A stretch of 64,000 nt of DNA from Acetobacteraceae bacterium (GCA_027482245.1 JAIXWG010000039.1:124001-188000), one strand, 5' to 3'; numbered from the stretch's first letter, positions 1 to 8,618 are shown. The notes: a model not told the origin generated them from the letters alone. Program-made: numbers and translations.

Positions 1-511
1 CGTGCCGGGGCTCGGTTCCTCCCAGCATTTCGCCAGCGAATTGCTGGCGCAGGCGCTGGGCGGGCGGCCGGAGCATGTCTCCTACCGCGGCGGCGGGCCG
101 CTGCTGATCGACCTGCTGGCGGGCACCATCGATGGCGGGGTGGTGACGCTGGGTGCGGCGATCGACCAGGTGCGGGACGGAAGGCTGGTGGCGCTGGGCG
201 TGAGTGGTCCAAGCCGCGGTCCGGCGCTGCCCCAGGTGCCAACCTTCGCGGAGGCCGTGGCGCCGGGCTTCGAGGCCGAGACCTGGATGGGCGTGCTGGC
301 GCCGCGCGCCACGCCCGCGCCGGTGATCGCGGCCCTGCACGCCGCCAGCCTGGCGGCGCTGCGCGATCCTGGCGTGGCGCAGCGGCTCGCGGGCCGCGGC
401 TTCGACACGCCCGGCCATGGGCCGGACCGCTTCGGCGCGGTGCTGCACGACACCGCCGCGCGCTTCGCCGCCGTGGCGGGCGCGGTGGGCCTCCGCGCCG
501 GGGAGGCGTGA
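1..511 (+). CDS. Bug/TctC-family periplasmic receptor, C-terminal part
   Basis: The gene enters from the left edge, so the N-terminus and signal peptide are missing. About 169 residues remain, roughly the last half of a typical 320-residue tripartite tricarboxylate transporter receptor. The visible part has the family pattern: a YRGGGPLLIDLLAGTIDG segment (the Y-x-G-x-x-P/A-x-x-D-L-x-x-G-x-V/I-D region that follows the ligand pocket), then a 'LVALGVSGPSRGPALPQVPT' stretch and a helical C-terminus. The product would bind a carboxylate or related solute in the periplasm. No tctA or tctB permease is present downstream. The next gene, a PrpF-type isomerase, lies 53 bases away in the same direction and may share its transcript and substrate. 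Family assignment is firm, ligand unknown. Confidence 0.85.
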   Translation, partial: VPGLGSSQHFASELLAQALGGRPEHVSYRGGGPLLIDLLAGTIDGGVVTLGAAIDQVRDGRLVALGVSGPSRGPALPQVPTFAEAVAPGFEAETWMGVLAPRATPAPVIAALHAASLAALRDPGVAQRLAGRGFDTPGHGPDRFGAVLHDTAARFAAVAGAVGLRAGEA

Positions 512-564
512 CGGGCACCGCCCCGCGGCCCTAGAACCGCGCCTCGATCGGGGAGGGGCGGGTC

Positions 565-1722
565 ATGCCACAGCGGCGGTTCAGGGCGGTGTTCATGCGG
601 GGTGGGACCTCCCGCGCCATCGTCTTCCGGCGCCAGGACCTGCCCGTGGATCGCGCCGAATGGGACGCAATCTTCCTCGCCGCCATCGGATCGCCCGATC
701 CGGAGGCGCGGCAGCTGGATGGCATGGGTGGCGGCGTGTCGTCGCTCAGCAAAGTCTGCATCGTGGGGCCGCCGACGCGCCCGGATGCCGATATCGACTA
801 CACCTTCGGCCAGGTCGCGGTGAAGGAAGCGCTGGTCGATTACGGCGGCAGCTGCGGCAACATGTCCTCCGCCATCGGTCCCTTCGCGCTGGATGAGGGC
901 ATGCTGCCCGACGCGCCCCGCAACGGCCCCGTCGAGGTCCGCATCCACGACACCAATGCCGGCCGCATCATCCGTGCGCGGTTCGAGGCGCGGGACGGCG
1001 AGGCGGTGGTCGATGGCGACTTCGTGCTGGACGGCGTCGCCGGCAGCGGCGCGCCCGTGCGGCTCGATTTCCTGGACCCCGGCGGCGCGCGGACCGGCGC
1101 GTTGCTGCCGACCGGCCGCGTGCTGGACACCTTGGAAGTGCCTGGCGTGGGCCCGGTGGAGGCGACGCTGGTCGATGCCGCGAGCCCCTGCGTCTTCGTC
1201 TCCGCGGAGGCGATGGGCCGCGGCGCCGTGGACACCGCCCAGGCGCTGGATGGGGAGGGCGCGCTGCTGGAGCGGCTCGACGCCATCCGCCGCCAGGCCG
1301 CCGTCGCCATGGGCGTCGCGCGCGATGCGGAAGCCGCCCGCGCCCGGCCGAGCCTGCCGCGCGTGGCGATGCTTTGGGCGCCCTGCGAGGCGCGGCTGGC
1401 CAATGGGCGCGCGCTGGCCGCCACGGAGGTCGATCTCCACATCCGCATCATCTCCATGGGCCAGCCGCATCGCGCGGTGACGGCGACGGGCGCGCTCTGC
1501 TTGGCCGTCGCCGGCCGCATCCCGGGCAGCCTGCCGGCGCGGCTGCTGGGGGCAGCGGACCCGGGCGCGCCGATCCGGCTCGGCCATGCCTCCGGCATCG
1601 CGGTGGTGGATGCGGCCGTGCAGGCCGACGCGGCGGCGAAGGGCGGCTTCCATTGCGGCCACGCGACCCTGTTCCGCACCCAGCGACGCCTGTTCGAGGG
1701 CTCGGTGCTGGTGCGGGGGTGA
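565..1722 (+). CDS. PrpF-family isomerase/tautomerase
   Basis: A 385-residue protein whose first residues contain the family hallmark FMRGGTSRAIVF, followed by the GMGGGVSSLSKVCIVG segment; both are conserved in PrpF, 4-oxalomesaconate tautomerase and 3-methylitaconate isomerase. These enzymes have a diaminopimelate-epimerase-like two-domain fold and shift double bonds in unsaturated di- and tricarboxylates. Length is normal for the family. The start at the ATG is supported by the purine-rich GGGAGGGGCGGG just upstream. It follows a Bug-type carboxylate receptor, which fits uptake and isomerisation of an organic acid. The actual substrate cannot be read from sequence. Confidence 0.85.
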   Translation: MPQRRFRAVFMRGGTSRAIVFRRQDLPVDRAEWDAIFLAAIGSPDPEARQLDGMGGGVSSLSKVCIVGPPTRPDADIDYTFGQVAVKEALVDYGGSCGNMSSAIGPFALDEGMLPDAPRNGPVEVRIHDTNAGRIIRARFEARDGEAVVDGDFVLDGVAGSGAPVRLDFLDPGGARTGALLPTGRVLDTLEVPGVGPVEATLVDAASPCVFVSAEAMGRGAVDTAQALDGEGALLERLDAIRRQAAVAMGVARDAEAARARPSLPRVAMLWAPCEARLANGRALAATEVDLHIRIISMGQPHRAVTATGALCLAVAGRIPGSLPARLLGAADPGAPIRLGHASGIAVVDAAVQADAAAKGGFHCGHATLFRTQRRLFEGSVLVRG

Positions 1723-1781
1723 GGCTGTCGCGCCAGGGTTGTTGCTGATAGCGTCCTGTCGCGCAGGGGGGCGCCGGCGGC

Positions 1782-2981
1782 ATGGAAGGCTCAACCACGA
1801 CGAAGTCAGCGGCGGAGCCGCTGCCGCGGCTCTGGCGGGGCGACTTCGCGGGGGTGCTGGGGCTTGCCCTGCTGGGCTTCGCCAACCTCGCCGCCTTCTA
1901 CGGGCTGGAGCCCTGGCTGCGGGGCCGGGGGCTGGATGCCGCGCAGGCCGGCTTCACCATCGCGGCCTTCACGCTGGTGGCGCTGGTGCTGATGGCGCCG
2001 GTCGCGGCGCGGGTTTCCGTGGCCAGCGCGGGGTGGTGCACCGTGGCCGGCTTCGCGGTCACGCTGGCGGTGCTGCCGCTCTACCTGGTGGTCGATGGCT
2101 TCGCGGGCTTCGTGGCGCTGCGGCTGCTGCACGGGCTCGGCTTCGTCCTGACGCTGGTCGGCATCACGACGCGCTTCGTGGCGCTGGTGCCGCCCCAGCG
2201 CGCCGGGGAGGCCTACAGCCTCTTCTCGGTCGCGGACCTGCTGCCCTTCGCGCTGCTGCCGCCGCTGATGGAGCTGACGCTGCCGGCCTTCGGCGGCAAT
2301 GCGGCCAACCAGTATGCCGCCATGGCGCTGCTGCAGGCGCCGGCGCTGCTGCTGGCCGTGGTGCTGGCCCGCGGCAGCCTGCCCGCGCCCTCCGATGTCG
2401 GCGGCGGGCCGGGGGCCAAGGCGGGGCCGCGGAGCGGGCCGGTCTGGGCGCTGCTGCTGATCAACACCGCCGCCTTCGTGGCGCATGCCGTGCTGTTCAG
2501 CATGGCCAAGGGCCGCGCGCTGGAACTGCAGGGGGAGGCGGTGGTCGGCCTGTTCTTCGCGCTGCAGACCGGCACGATCATGCTGCTGCGCCTGTCGGCG
2601 GGGAAGCTGTTCGACCGGCTGGACCAGCGGCGCGTCTCGGCCTTCGGGGCCGCGGTGGTGACGCTGGCGCTGGTGCTGCTGGCGCTGCCGATCGGCGGCA
2701 CGGCGATGGGCGCCTGGGTGCTGGTCCCCGTGGCCCTGCTACTCGGCATCGGCTTCGGCGCCATGCTGCCGCTGCTGAACGCGCTGATGCACCACCATTC
2801 GCCGCCGGCGCAGCGGGGCGCCAACATCAACCTGATGATGCTGACCTTGCAGGTGGGTTACCTGTTCGGGCCGCTGCTGGGCGGGCTGGTGGTGAACTGG
2901 GCGGGCTATCCCGCGGCCTTCGTGCTGGCGGCGGTGCTGCTGGCGCCGGCCGCGCCGATGCTGCTGCGGCTGCCGCGGTAG
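1782..2981 (+). CDS. MFS transporter
   Basis: A 399-residue, highly hydrophobic protein with about 12 predicted membrane segments. The hydrophobic runs are separated by short charged loops, for example LRGRGLDAAQAG after the first helix pair and a larger loop around residues 205-220 between the two six-helix halves. This is the major facilitator layout. It lies 59 bases after the PrpF-type gene and 72 bases before the likely bioY start, all in the same direction. Substrate unknown; export or uptake cannot be decided. The ATG follows a GC-rich leader with only a weak ribosome site. Confidence 0.8.
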   Translation: MEGSTTTKSAAEPLPRLWRGDFAGVLGLALLGFANLAAFYGLEPWLRGRGLDAAQAGFTIAAFTLVALVLMAPVAARVSVASAGWCTVAGFAVTLAVLPLYLVVDGFAGFVALRLLHGLGFVLTLVGITTRFVALVPPQRAGEAYSLFSVADLLPFALLPPLMELTLPAFGGNAANQYAAMALLQAPALLLAVVLARGSLPAPSDVGGGPGAKAGPRSGPVWALLLINTAAFVAHAVLFSMAKGRALELQGEAVVGLFFALQTGTIMLLRLSAGKLFDRLDQRRVSAFGAAVVTLALVLLALPIGGTAMGAWVLVPVALLLGIGFGAMLPLLNALMHHHSPPAQRGANINLMMLTLQVGYLFGPLLGGLVVNWAGYPAAFVLAAVLLAPAAPMLLRLPR

Positions 2982-3053
2982 CGCTTGCGCAGGCCGCCCG
3001 CGATCGGCCAATCAGGGGCGACGTGCCTGCCAGTGAAGAAACGGGAAATCGCC

Positions 3054-3605
3054 ATGTCCATCCTCCACCCCGCCGCCGCCGCGTCGGTGCCGCAGCGCCT
3101 GCTGCACCAGGGCGCCGTCGTCCTGCTCGGCGTCGCGCTGATGACGCTTGCGGCCAAGACGCAGATTCCCTTCTGGCCCGTGCCGATGACGCTGCAGACC
3201 ATGGCGGTGCTGGGCTTCGCCGTACTGGCGGGGCCGCGCATGGCGACCGCCATCATAGCCGCCTACCTGATGGCCGGCGCCACGGGCCTGCCGGTCTTCG
3301 CCGGGTCGCCGGAGCGCGGCCTCGGCCTCGCCTACATGGCCGGGCCGACGGGCGGCTACCTCGCGGGCTTCCTGGTCGCCTCCTGGCTCACGGGAACGCT
3401 GGCGGCCGGGCGCGGGCTGCTCGGCCGCAGCCTGGCGCTGCTGGCGGGCGTCGTCGCGATCTATGGCTGCGGCATTGCCTGGCTTGCGGGCTTCGTGCCG
3501 GCGGACCGGCTGCTGGCCATCGGCGTGCTGCCCTTCCTGCTGGGCGAGGCGACGAAGGTCGCGCTGGTGATCGCCGCCTCTGCGCTGTTCCAGCGGCGCG
3601 GCTGA
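3054..3605 (+). CDS. bioY: BioY biotin transporter substrate-binding subunit
   Basis: A 183-residue membrane protein with the BioY signature: KTQIPFWPVPMTLQTMAVL near residues 35-53, then a GLPVFAG segment and the AYMAGPTGGYLAGF motif. BioY is the S-component of an ECF-type biotin importer with six membrane helices. The frame is open further upstream (from 2985), but the ATG at 3054 gives the usual N-terminal length and has GGGAAA ahead of it. No bioM (ATPase) or bioN (T-component) genes lie nearby; solo BioY proteins are known in alphaproteobacteria. No BirA operator is evident upstream. Confidence 0.92.
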   Translation: MSILHPAAAASVPQRLLHQGAVVLLGVALMTLAAKTQIPFWPVPMTLQTMAVLGFAVLAGPRMATAIIAAYLMAGATGLPVFAGSPERGLGLAYMAGPTGGYLAGFLVASWLTGTLAAGRGLLGRSLALLAGVVAIYGCGIAWLAGFVPADRLLAIGVLPFLLGEATKVALVIAASALFQRRG

Positions 3606-3737
3606 GCGGTCATACCAGCGGCACCATGGACCGACCTGCGGCCGGCGAAGCCGGCCGAGGCCGCGAATGCGGCCCGCCGCTAATGCGGCGTAGCCAAGCC
3701 CGCGGAGCGGGCGCCGGCGACTGAGGCCTGAAAAAGA
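3606..3737. repeat. Intergenic GC-rich repeat shared with the 6.6 kb gap
   Basis: This gap between convergent genes carries a GC-rich, stem-rich sequence. Its core CGGCCGAGGCCGCGA (3652-3666), followed by a one-base variant of TGCGGCCCGCCG, recurs at 6615-6638. A second shared block near 3711-3725 (GCGCCGGCGACTGAGG) matches 6658-6673 with a few changes. The two copies therefore look like members of one dispersed intergenic repeat family rather than coding sequence. An antisense frame runs through it but has no recognisable protein. Confidence 0.6.
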
Positions 3738-3771
3738 ATACCAACGAGTCGCTGCAAGCGGCCGTTGGTAT
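3731..3771 (-). terminator. Rho-independent terminator for the HisC-like gene
   Basis: Arms ATACCAACG (3738-3746) and CGTTGGTAT (3763-3771) are a perfect 9-bp inverted repeat, with an inner CGCT/AGCG stem in the loop. Read on the minus strand, the stem is followed directly by TATTCTTTTT. This is the form of an intrinsic terminator at the 3' end of the minus-strand aminotransferase gene, whose stop codon overlaps the stem. On the plus strand no T-run follows. Confidence 0.75.
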
Positions 3772-4883
3772 CAGCCCTCCGCCAGCACCGCCTCCAGCGC
3801 CTCCGCGAACGCGGCCATGGCGGGGGCGGGGCCGAGGCTCACGCGGAGCCAGCCGGGGTAGCGGAAGCTCGTCATGGCCCGCGCCATGACGCCGCGCCCC
3901 ATCAGGCGCCGATGCGCGACCGTGTCGCTCATCGGCAGCCTGAGCATGACGAAATTGCCGACATCGCCGATCATGGTGAGGCCAAGCCGCCGCGCCAGCG
4001 CGGCCACGCCCGCCCGGGCATCCCGCATATGGGCGCGCGTCGCCGCCACATGCGCCTCGTCCCACACCGTCGCGCGCGCGGCTTCCATCGCCAGGATGTT
4101 CACGCTGTAGCTGATGGAGGTCTTCTTGACCGTCGCGGCGACGTCCGGGCTCGCCGCCATCCAGCCGATGCGCAAGCCGGCCAGGCCCCACATCTTGGAG
4201 AAGGTGCGGAAGACGATGAGGTTGGGGTGGCGCTGCATCAGCGCGAAGCTGTCGGGGAAGGCCGGGTCCTCGGCGAACTCCGCATAGGCCTCGTCCGCCA
4301 CGACGATGGCGCGGCCATCGACCGCGTCCATGAAGCGGTCCAGCTCCTCATGCGTCCACCAGGTGCCGGTCGGGTTGTTCGGGTTGCAGACGAAGATGAC
4401 GCGGGTGCGGTCATCGATCGCGTCCAGCATCGCCTGCGCGTCGAAGGCATAGTCCCGCAGCGGGATCAGCCGCGGCTCCACGCCGGAGAAGCTGGCCAGC
4501 CATTCATAGACGGCGAAGGTGCGGTCGGCGGTGACGATGTTGTCGCCCGGCTCGCAGAAGGCCTTGATGACGAAGGCGATGACCTCGTTCGCGCCATTGC
4601 CGAGGATCACCTGCTCCGGGTCGATGTCGAAGGTCCGCGCGAGCGCGCGGCGGAGATGCCAGCCATCCCCCTGCGGGTAGAGCGCGGCGTATTCCGGCTT
4701 CCACGCGGCCATCAGGGCGCGGGCCGCTTCCGGCGGGCCGATCGGGTTCTCGTTGTTGTTGAGGCGATGGAGGTGGGGCACGCCGAAGCGCCGGCAGAGC
4801 ACGTCGTCCGGCGGGCTCGGCACATAGGCCTCGAAGGCCCGGACATGCGCCGGGACCAGCCGATCCAGCGCGAAGTCCGTCAT
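3771..4883 (-). CDS. HisC-like class I/II PLP aminotransferase
   Basis: A 370-residue fold-type I aminotransferase of the histidinol-phosphate aminotransferase group. Visible motifs: LNNNENPIGPP near the N-terminus, GNGANEVI, the cofactor-ring segment FVCNPNNPTGT, VADEAYAEF, the Schiff-base lysine in FRTFSKMWGLAGLRIGW, and a C-terminal R in WLRVSLG that binds the carboxylate. The start ATG overlaps the stop of the upstream gene (ATGA), which argues for coupling; the frame is open far upstream but nothing there resembles the family. No other histidine genes are nearby, so a role with another amino acid (for example aromatic) is possible. Confidence 0.85.
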   Translation of the reverse strand: MTDFALDRLVPAHVRAFEAYVPSPPDDVLCRRFGVPHLHRLNNNENPIGPPEAARALMAAWKPEYAALYPQGDGWHLRRALARTFDIDPEQVILGNGANEVIAFVIKAFCEPGDNIVTADRTFAVYEWLASFSGVEPRLIPLRDYAFDAQAMLDAIDDRTRVIFVCNPNNPTGTWWTHEELDRFMDAVDGRAIVVADEAYAEFAEDPAFPDSFALMQRHPNLIVFRTFSKMWGLAGLRIGWMAASPDVAATVKKTSISYSVNILAMEAARATVWDEAHVAATRAHMRDARAGVAALARRLGLTMIGDVGNFVMLRLPMSDTVAHRRLMGRGVMARAMTSFRYPGWLRVSLGPAPAMAAFAEALEAVLAEG

Positions 4884-6136
4884 TCGGCCGCAGCCAGCAT
4901 CAACAGGTCGCCGGCGGCGTCGGGGATCAGCGCGGCGGGAGCGAGGCCAGCCTTCACCAACCCCTCCGCGAAGGCCGCCTGGTCCGGCTTGCCGAGATCG
5001 AGGATCGCGCGGATTTCGGCGAATCCCTGGTCGCGGAACAGCGCGACATTGCCGGCGGCGACGGCGGCGGCATCGCCGGCCGCGATCAGGCTGCGCAGCG
5101 TCACGCGGCCGCGGGCGCGATCGGTCTCGGCGGCCATGGCGGCGCCGGTGGTGCGCTTCGGGCGGGCCGGGTCCTCGATGTCCCGGCCGAGCGCCAGACG
5201 CCGCGTCGCCGCCGTGACCCACTCCGCCAGCACCGGCGGTACCCAGCTGATGCCACCCGGGTCTTCCTCCAGCGCGCGGAACAGCACGGGCCAGGTGGTG
5301 CCATCGGCGCCGGGCAGGTGGCCCACCGTCTCGAAGCCATGGCGCGGCATATCGGGGGCGGGTTCCAGCACCACCAGGCCCTGGATCTTCTTCCGCACCA
5401 GGCCGGCCAGCGCCGCCTCCAGCAGCGCCTCCGCCACCGCGGCGCGGTCAGCACCCTCCGGCAGCAGAAGCGCGGGGCCGGCGAGTTCCATCAGGCGCCG
5501 GCCGAAGGGCTGCCAGAACAGCCCGCCCACGGGGCGCTTCCGCGCATCCAGCGCCACACGGGCGAAGAGGTCGCCCTGCGCCCGCTGGTCCAGCACGCGG
5601 GGCGCGAGGCGGAAGGCGGAACCGCCGAGCCCCGCCGCCTCCGCCCACTGCACCAGCAGCGCCAGCGTCGCGTCATCCGGGTCCACCGCCGTGCCGCTGA
5701 TCGGGCCGAGCCCTTCCGGCGCCGATGCCGGCGCCTGGGCGGGATAGGCGCGGCCGACATCGAAGCCGAGGCGGAGCCCCCCGCGGTCCAGCGGCTCCGT
5801 CATCAGCCGGTCGGCGAGTCGCGCGGCCAGGTACAGCCCGATTTCCTCCGCATCCTCCGCATTACCCCGCCGGGACTGGTCGAGGCCTGCGAGGTCCAGA
5901 TCGGCGGCGGTGAAATCGACGGAAAGCCGCATGGCGTGGCGGCGATCGGACAGCGTCAGGCCGACCAGCCCCGCATTGGCGGGGGCGGCGCCCAGCACCT
6001 CCTCCGCGATCAGGGCCAGGCGGTTGGCGAGGCGTTCCTCCGCGCCGCCAGCCAGCGCGCAGTCGCGCACGAAGCCGGCGCCGATGCCGGCATGGCGGGG
6101 GCCGGCGGGAAGCTGGGCGCGGGGGTCGAGGCTCAC
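4880..6136 (-). CDS. Putative GHKL-ATPase/acetyltransferase-like protein
   Basis: About 418 residues from a GTG at 6136; no good ribosome site, so the start is uncertain. The N-terminal 130 residues resemble an anti-sigma-factor kinase (HATPase_c_2) domain: a helix with FVRDCALAGG, an ALIAEEVL helix where the N-box glutamates sit, then EIGLYLAARLADRL and GGLRLGFDV like the terminal helix and strand. The rest looks like a degenerate acetyltransferase-type region ending in FAEGLVKAGLAPAALIPDAAGDLLML, as in ATP-binding/GNAT fusion proteins. This is remote-resemblance inference only. It overlaps the HisC-like gene by ATGA and is probably co-transcribed with it. Confidence 0.55.
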   Translation of the reverse strand: MSLDPRAQLPAGPRHAGIGAGFVRDCALAGGAEERLANRLALIAEEVLGAAPANAGLVGLTLSDRRHAMRLSVDFTAADLDLAGLDQSRRGNAEDAEEIGLYLAARLADRLMTEPLDRGGLRLGFDVGRAYPAQAPASAPEGLGPISGTAVDPDDATLALLVQWAEAAGLGGSAFRLAPRVLDQRAQGDLFARVALDARKRPVGGLFWQPFGRRLMELAGPALLLPEGADRAAVAEALLEAALAGLVRKKIQGLVVLEPAPDMPRHGFETVGHLPGADGTTWPVLFRALEEDPGGISWVPPVLAEWVTAATRRLALGRDIEDPARPKRTTGAAMAAETDRARGRVTLRSLIAAGDAAAVAAGNVALFRDQGFAEIRAILDLGKPDQAAFAEGLVKAGLAPAALIPDAAGDLLMLAAAE

Positions 6137-6340
6137 GGCTGGGCCGGTACGGTGATAGGGGCAGGGATCATGCGGGCGTTCCTCGCTTCGCCCCGAAGCT
6201 ACAACAAAATGCGCGGCGCGGCAGGCACCCGCGGGTTGTGGCGGTACAACCCGAAGTGGAGCAACCGCGCGTTGCAATTCTTGTGTTGCGGCGCAGCAGC
6301 AATGGGTCATACCTCTGGCCCAAGACCATAGGTACCCTCG
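6137..6340. promoter_or_regulatory. Divergent intergenic region with inverted repeats
   Basis: This 204-base gap separates a minus-strand operon from a plus-strand small gene. It contains a perfect 8-bp inverted repeat CGGGTTGT (6232-6239) / ACAACCCG (6246-6253) with a 6-base loop, and just after it GCAAC/GTTGC (6261-6275). The local sequence is less GC-rich than its surroundings (ACAACAAAATGC near 6200). Such placement suits an operator or divergent promoters, but no regulator gene is adjacent. Confidence 0.4.
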
Positions 6341-6589
6341 ATGCCCGATCTCCTCGTCGTCCAGACCCGTGAATACCGCCTCCATCGAATGGAGGTGTTC
6401 GACCGCGGCAAGGCCGGCTTCACCGTGCTGATCCACCCGCCGGCGAATCGCGGCCAGACGCGGGAGATGGTGCGCGAACATCCCGGGGAGACGCTGGGCG
6501 AGATGCTGAACCGCGCCAAGGCGGAGATCGACGCGGTGATGGGCCCGAAGCGCCCGCCGCCGCCCCGCGGCTACGCGCGGCGGGACTAG
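6341..6589 (+). CDS. Small conserved-type hypothetical protein
   Basis: An 82-residue protein that I do not recognise. It starts with a beta-rich segment (LLVVQTREYRLHRMEVFDR), has a central HPPANRGQTREMV stretch, an acidic helix, and a Pro/Arg-rich tail PPPPRGYARRD. No signal peptide or membrane helix. Coding character is supported by the regular third-position GC and by an own start in a divergent intergenic region. The following 170 bases contain a dispersed repeat before the HyuB gene. Confidence 0.55.
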   Translation: MPDLLVVQTREYRLHRMEVFDRGKAGFTVLIHPPANRGQTREMVREHPGETLGEMLNRAKAEIDAVMGPKRPPPPRGYARRD

Positions 6590-6600
6590 GACGCGCCAGG

Positions 6601-6673
6601 GCGGCCGCTGCAAGCGGCCGAGGCCGCGACTGCGGCCCGCCGGCCGTCCGGCGAAGCGCACCGGCGTTTGAGG
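6601..6673. repeat. Second copy of the intergenic GC-rich repeat
   Basis: CGGCCGAGGCCGCGA at 6615-6629 is identical to 3652-3666, with the following TGCGGCCCGCCG also shared. The 3' part GCACCGGCGTTTGAGG (6658-6673) matches the end of the first copy with three changes. It begins with its own stem GCGGCCGCTGCAAGCGGCCG. It lies in the gap between a small gene and HyuB and has no coding potential of its own. Confidence 0.55.
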
Positions 6674-6762
6674 TGCAAAGGACGATCACTCTGATGCCGA
6701 GGCTCGCGTTGCGCTCCCTCTAGGCCACCGCTAGCGTCCTCCTGACGCAGGCGGAGACGGTG

Positions 6763-8583
6763 ATGGACGGGTCGGTCGGGCTGACGGCACCGGATGCGGT
6801 CACGGTGGAGATCATTAAGGGCGCGCTCCGGTCCGCCCAGGCGGAATGCGAGGCGCTGCTCGAACGCACCGCCATGTCCCCGGTGATCCGGGAGAAGCAG
6901 GACTACTTCATCGGCTTCTACGCCGCCGATGGCAGGCTGGTGACGGGCACGAAGCTGCCGCTGTTCGGCGATGTGATGCGCCCGATCCTCGATCGCTTCC
7001 CGGCGGACGACATCAGGCCCGGCGACATCTTCTGGTACAATGACTGCTACATCTCGAAGGGCGGCGTCTCCCACACCTCGGACCAGGTCTTCGCGACGCC
7101 CGTCTTCGTGGGGGGCGAGCTGGTGGCCTTCGCGCAGAGCTGGGCGCATTTCCGCGACATCGGTGGCGCCTGGCCGGGATCGAACACGCCGGGTACGGAA
7201 AGCGTCTTCCAGGAAGGCATCATGGTGCCGCCGGTGCGCCTGTACCGCGAGGGCGTGCTGAACACCGACCTCTTCGAGGTCTTCGTCCGCAACTCCCGCT
7301 TCCCGCAGCACGCGCGGGGCGACACGCGCGCGCTGACCGCCGCCGTGCGCCTCGGCGAGAAGCGGCTGGCGGAGCTGTTCAACCGCTTCGGCACCAAGGT
7401 GCTGCTCGGCGCCATCGCGGCGATGCGGGAGCAGTCGGCGTGGCTGTTCCGCCGCCGCCTGGCAGAGGTCTTCCCCGCCGGCGGCAGCTGGAAATTTGCC
7501 GACCGCGTCGATGGCGACGGCAAGGGCGGCGGGCCCTTCACGGTGCGCTTCGAACTCACGGCGCGGGAGGATGGCTTCACGCTGGATACGCGCGAGTCCG
7601 ATGGCCAGGCGAAGGGGCCGATCAACTTCCTCATGAACCCGACCGTGCCGAACACGGTCTTCGGGCTGTACCTGCTGGCCAATGAGCCCGACGTCATGAT
7701 GAATGATGGGCTGCTGCGCACGATCGACGAGGTGCTGGTGAAGTCCGGCACCATCATCCAGCCCGCCTTCCCGGCGCCGCTCGGCCAGCGATCCAACACG
7801 CTGGCGCGCGTGATATCGGGCTGCCTCGGCCTGCTGGCGCAGGCGACAGAGGGCAACAGCCCCGCCGCCAGCTCGATCTACACCATCTACACGCTGACGG
7901 GGCGCCAGCCCTCCGACGGGTCGCTGTTCTACAAGTCCGGCGGCCACGGCACGGGGCAGGGGGCGCGGCCCTTCGCGGATGGGCTCGACGTCATCTACTA
8001 CGTCGCGCAGCAGAACTACCCGATCGAGTTCCTCGAGACCGACATGCCGGTGCGCATCCGCACCTACGCCATCCGTCCCGATAGCGGCGGGCCCGGGCGC
8101 TGGCGCGGCGGCTGCGGCATGATCCGGGAGATGGAGATCCTGGTCGATGGCGCGACGCTCAACACGCGCATGGACAATGTCGAGAACCCGCCCTGGGGCG
8201 TGAAGGGCGGCCAGAGCGGGCGGCCCGGCCGCTTCATCATCAATCCCGGCCGCGCCGATGAACGCGAAGTCGCGAGGCTGGCACAGGGGATTCCGGTGAA
8301 GCGCGGCGATGTGGTCCGCATGGAAAGCACGGGCGGCGGCGGCTGGGGCCATCCCTTCGACCGGGAGGCCTGGCGCGTGCGGCAGGACGTGCTCGGCGGC
8401 TTCGTGACGGCGGAGGCCGCGCGCGCCGATTACGGCGTGGTGCTGGCGGAGACGCCCGACCGCGAGGTGGATGAGGCAGCGACCGCCGCGCTCCGCGCCG
8501 ATCGCCCCGCCGCCGAGGGGATGTTCCACCGCCACGGCGAATACCGCGACGCCGGGGCCTGGTGGGACGCGATGGCGAGCTGA
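6763..8583 (+). CDS. hyuB: HyuB-type hydantoinase/oxoprolinase B subunit
   Basis: A 606-residue protein of the hydantoinase B/5-oxoprolinase family. Recognisable are SPVIREKQDYFIGFYAADG at the N-terminus, the GDIFWYNDCYI segment (family form GDvfxxNDPy), SHTSDQVFATPVF, and a C-terminal GGGWGHPFDREA where GGGGYGdP is usual. Together with HyuA these enzymes cleave cyclic amides (hydantoins, 5-oxoproline) or act as acetone/acetophenone carboxylase-like ATP-dependent enzymes. The ATG at 6763 has GGAG six bases ahead; a GTG three bases earlier is also possible. Unlike most family operons, the HyuA partner lies convergently, not in tandem. Confidence 0.9.
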   Translation: MDGSVGLTAPDAVTVEIIKGALRSAQAECEALLERTAMSPVIREKQDYFIGFYAADGRLVTGTKLPLFGDVMRPILDRFPADDIRPGDIFWYNDCYISKGGVSHTSDQVFATPVFVGGELVAFAQSWAHFRDIGGAWPGSNTPGTESVFQEGIMVPPVRLYREGVLNTDLFEVFVRNSRFPQHARGDTRALTAAVRLGEKRLAELFNRFGTKVLLGAIAAMREQSAWLFRRRLAEVFPAGGSWKFADRVDGDGKGGGPFTVRFELTAREDGFTLDTRESDGQAKGPINFLMNPTVPNTVFGLYLLANEPDVMMNDGLLRTIDEVLVKSGTIIQPAFPAPLGQRSNTLARVISGCLGLLAQATEGNSPAASSIYTIYTLTGRQPSDGSLFYKSGGHGTGQGARPFADGLDVIYYVAQQNYPIEFLETDMPVRIRTYAIRPDSGGPGRWRGGCGMIREMEILVDGATLNTRMDNVENPPWGVKGGQSGRPGRFIINPGRADEREVARLAQGIPVKRGDVVRMESTGGGGWGHPFDREAWRVRQDVLGGFVTAEAARADYGVVLAETPDREVDEAATAALRADRPAAEGMFHRHGEYRDAGAWWDAMAS

Positions 8584-8592
8584 ATCGCTTCT

Positions 8593-8618
8593 CCCTCCCC
8601 CGCGCTTGCGGGGGAGGG
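8593..8618. terminator. Palindromic terminator-like hairpin between hyuB and hyuA
   Basis: CCCTCCCCCGC (8593-8603) and GCGGGGGAGGG (8608-8618) form a perfect 11-bp stem with a 4-base loop (GCTT). It sits in the 48-base gap between the convergent hyuB and hyuA 3' ends and could end transcripts from both sides, though no T-run follows. The same palindrome occurs twice more, inside dnaE2 (48115-48140 and 48161-48182), and as a variant at 46185-46210. Confidence 0.65.

Noticed and set aside
3610-4191. Minus-strand frame running through the 3.6-3.77 kb repeat
   Set aside because: It crosses a terminator hairpin and repeat DNA and overlaps the HisC-like gene in another frame; it encodes only low-complexity Arg/Pro/Ala sequence.
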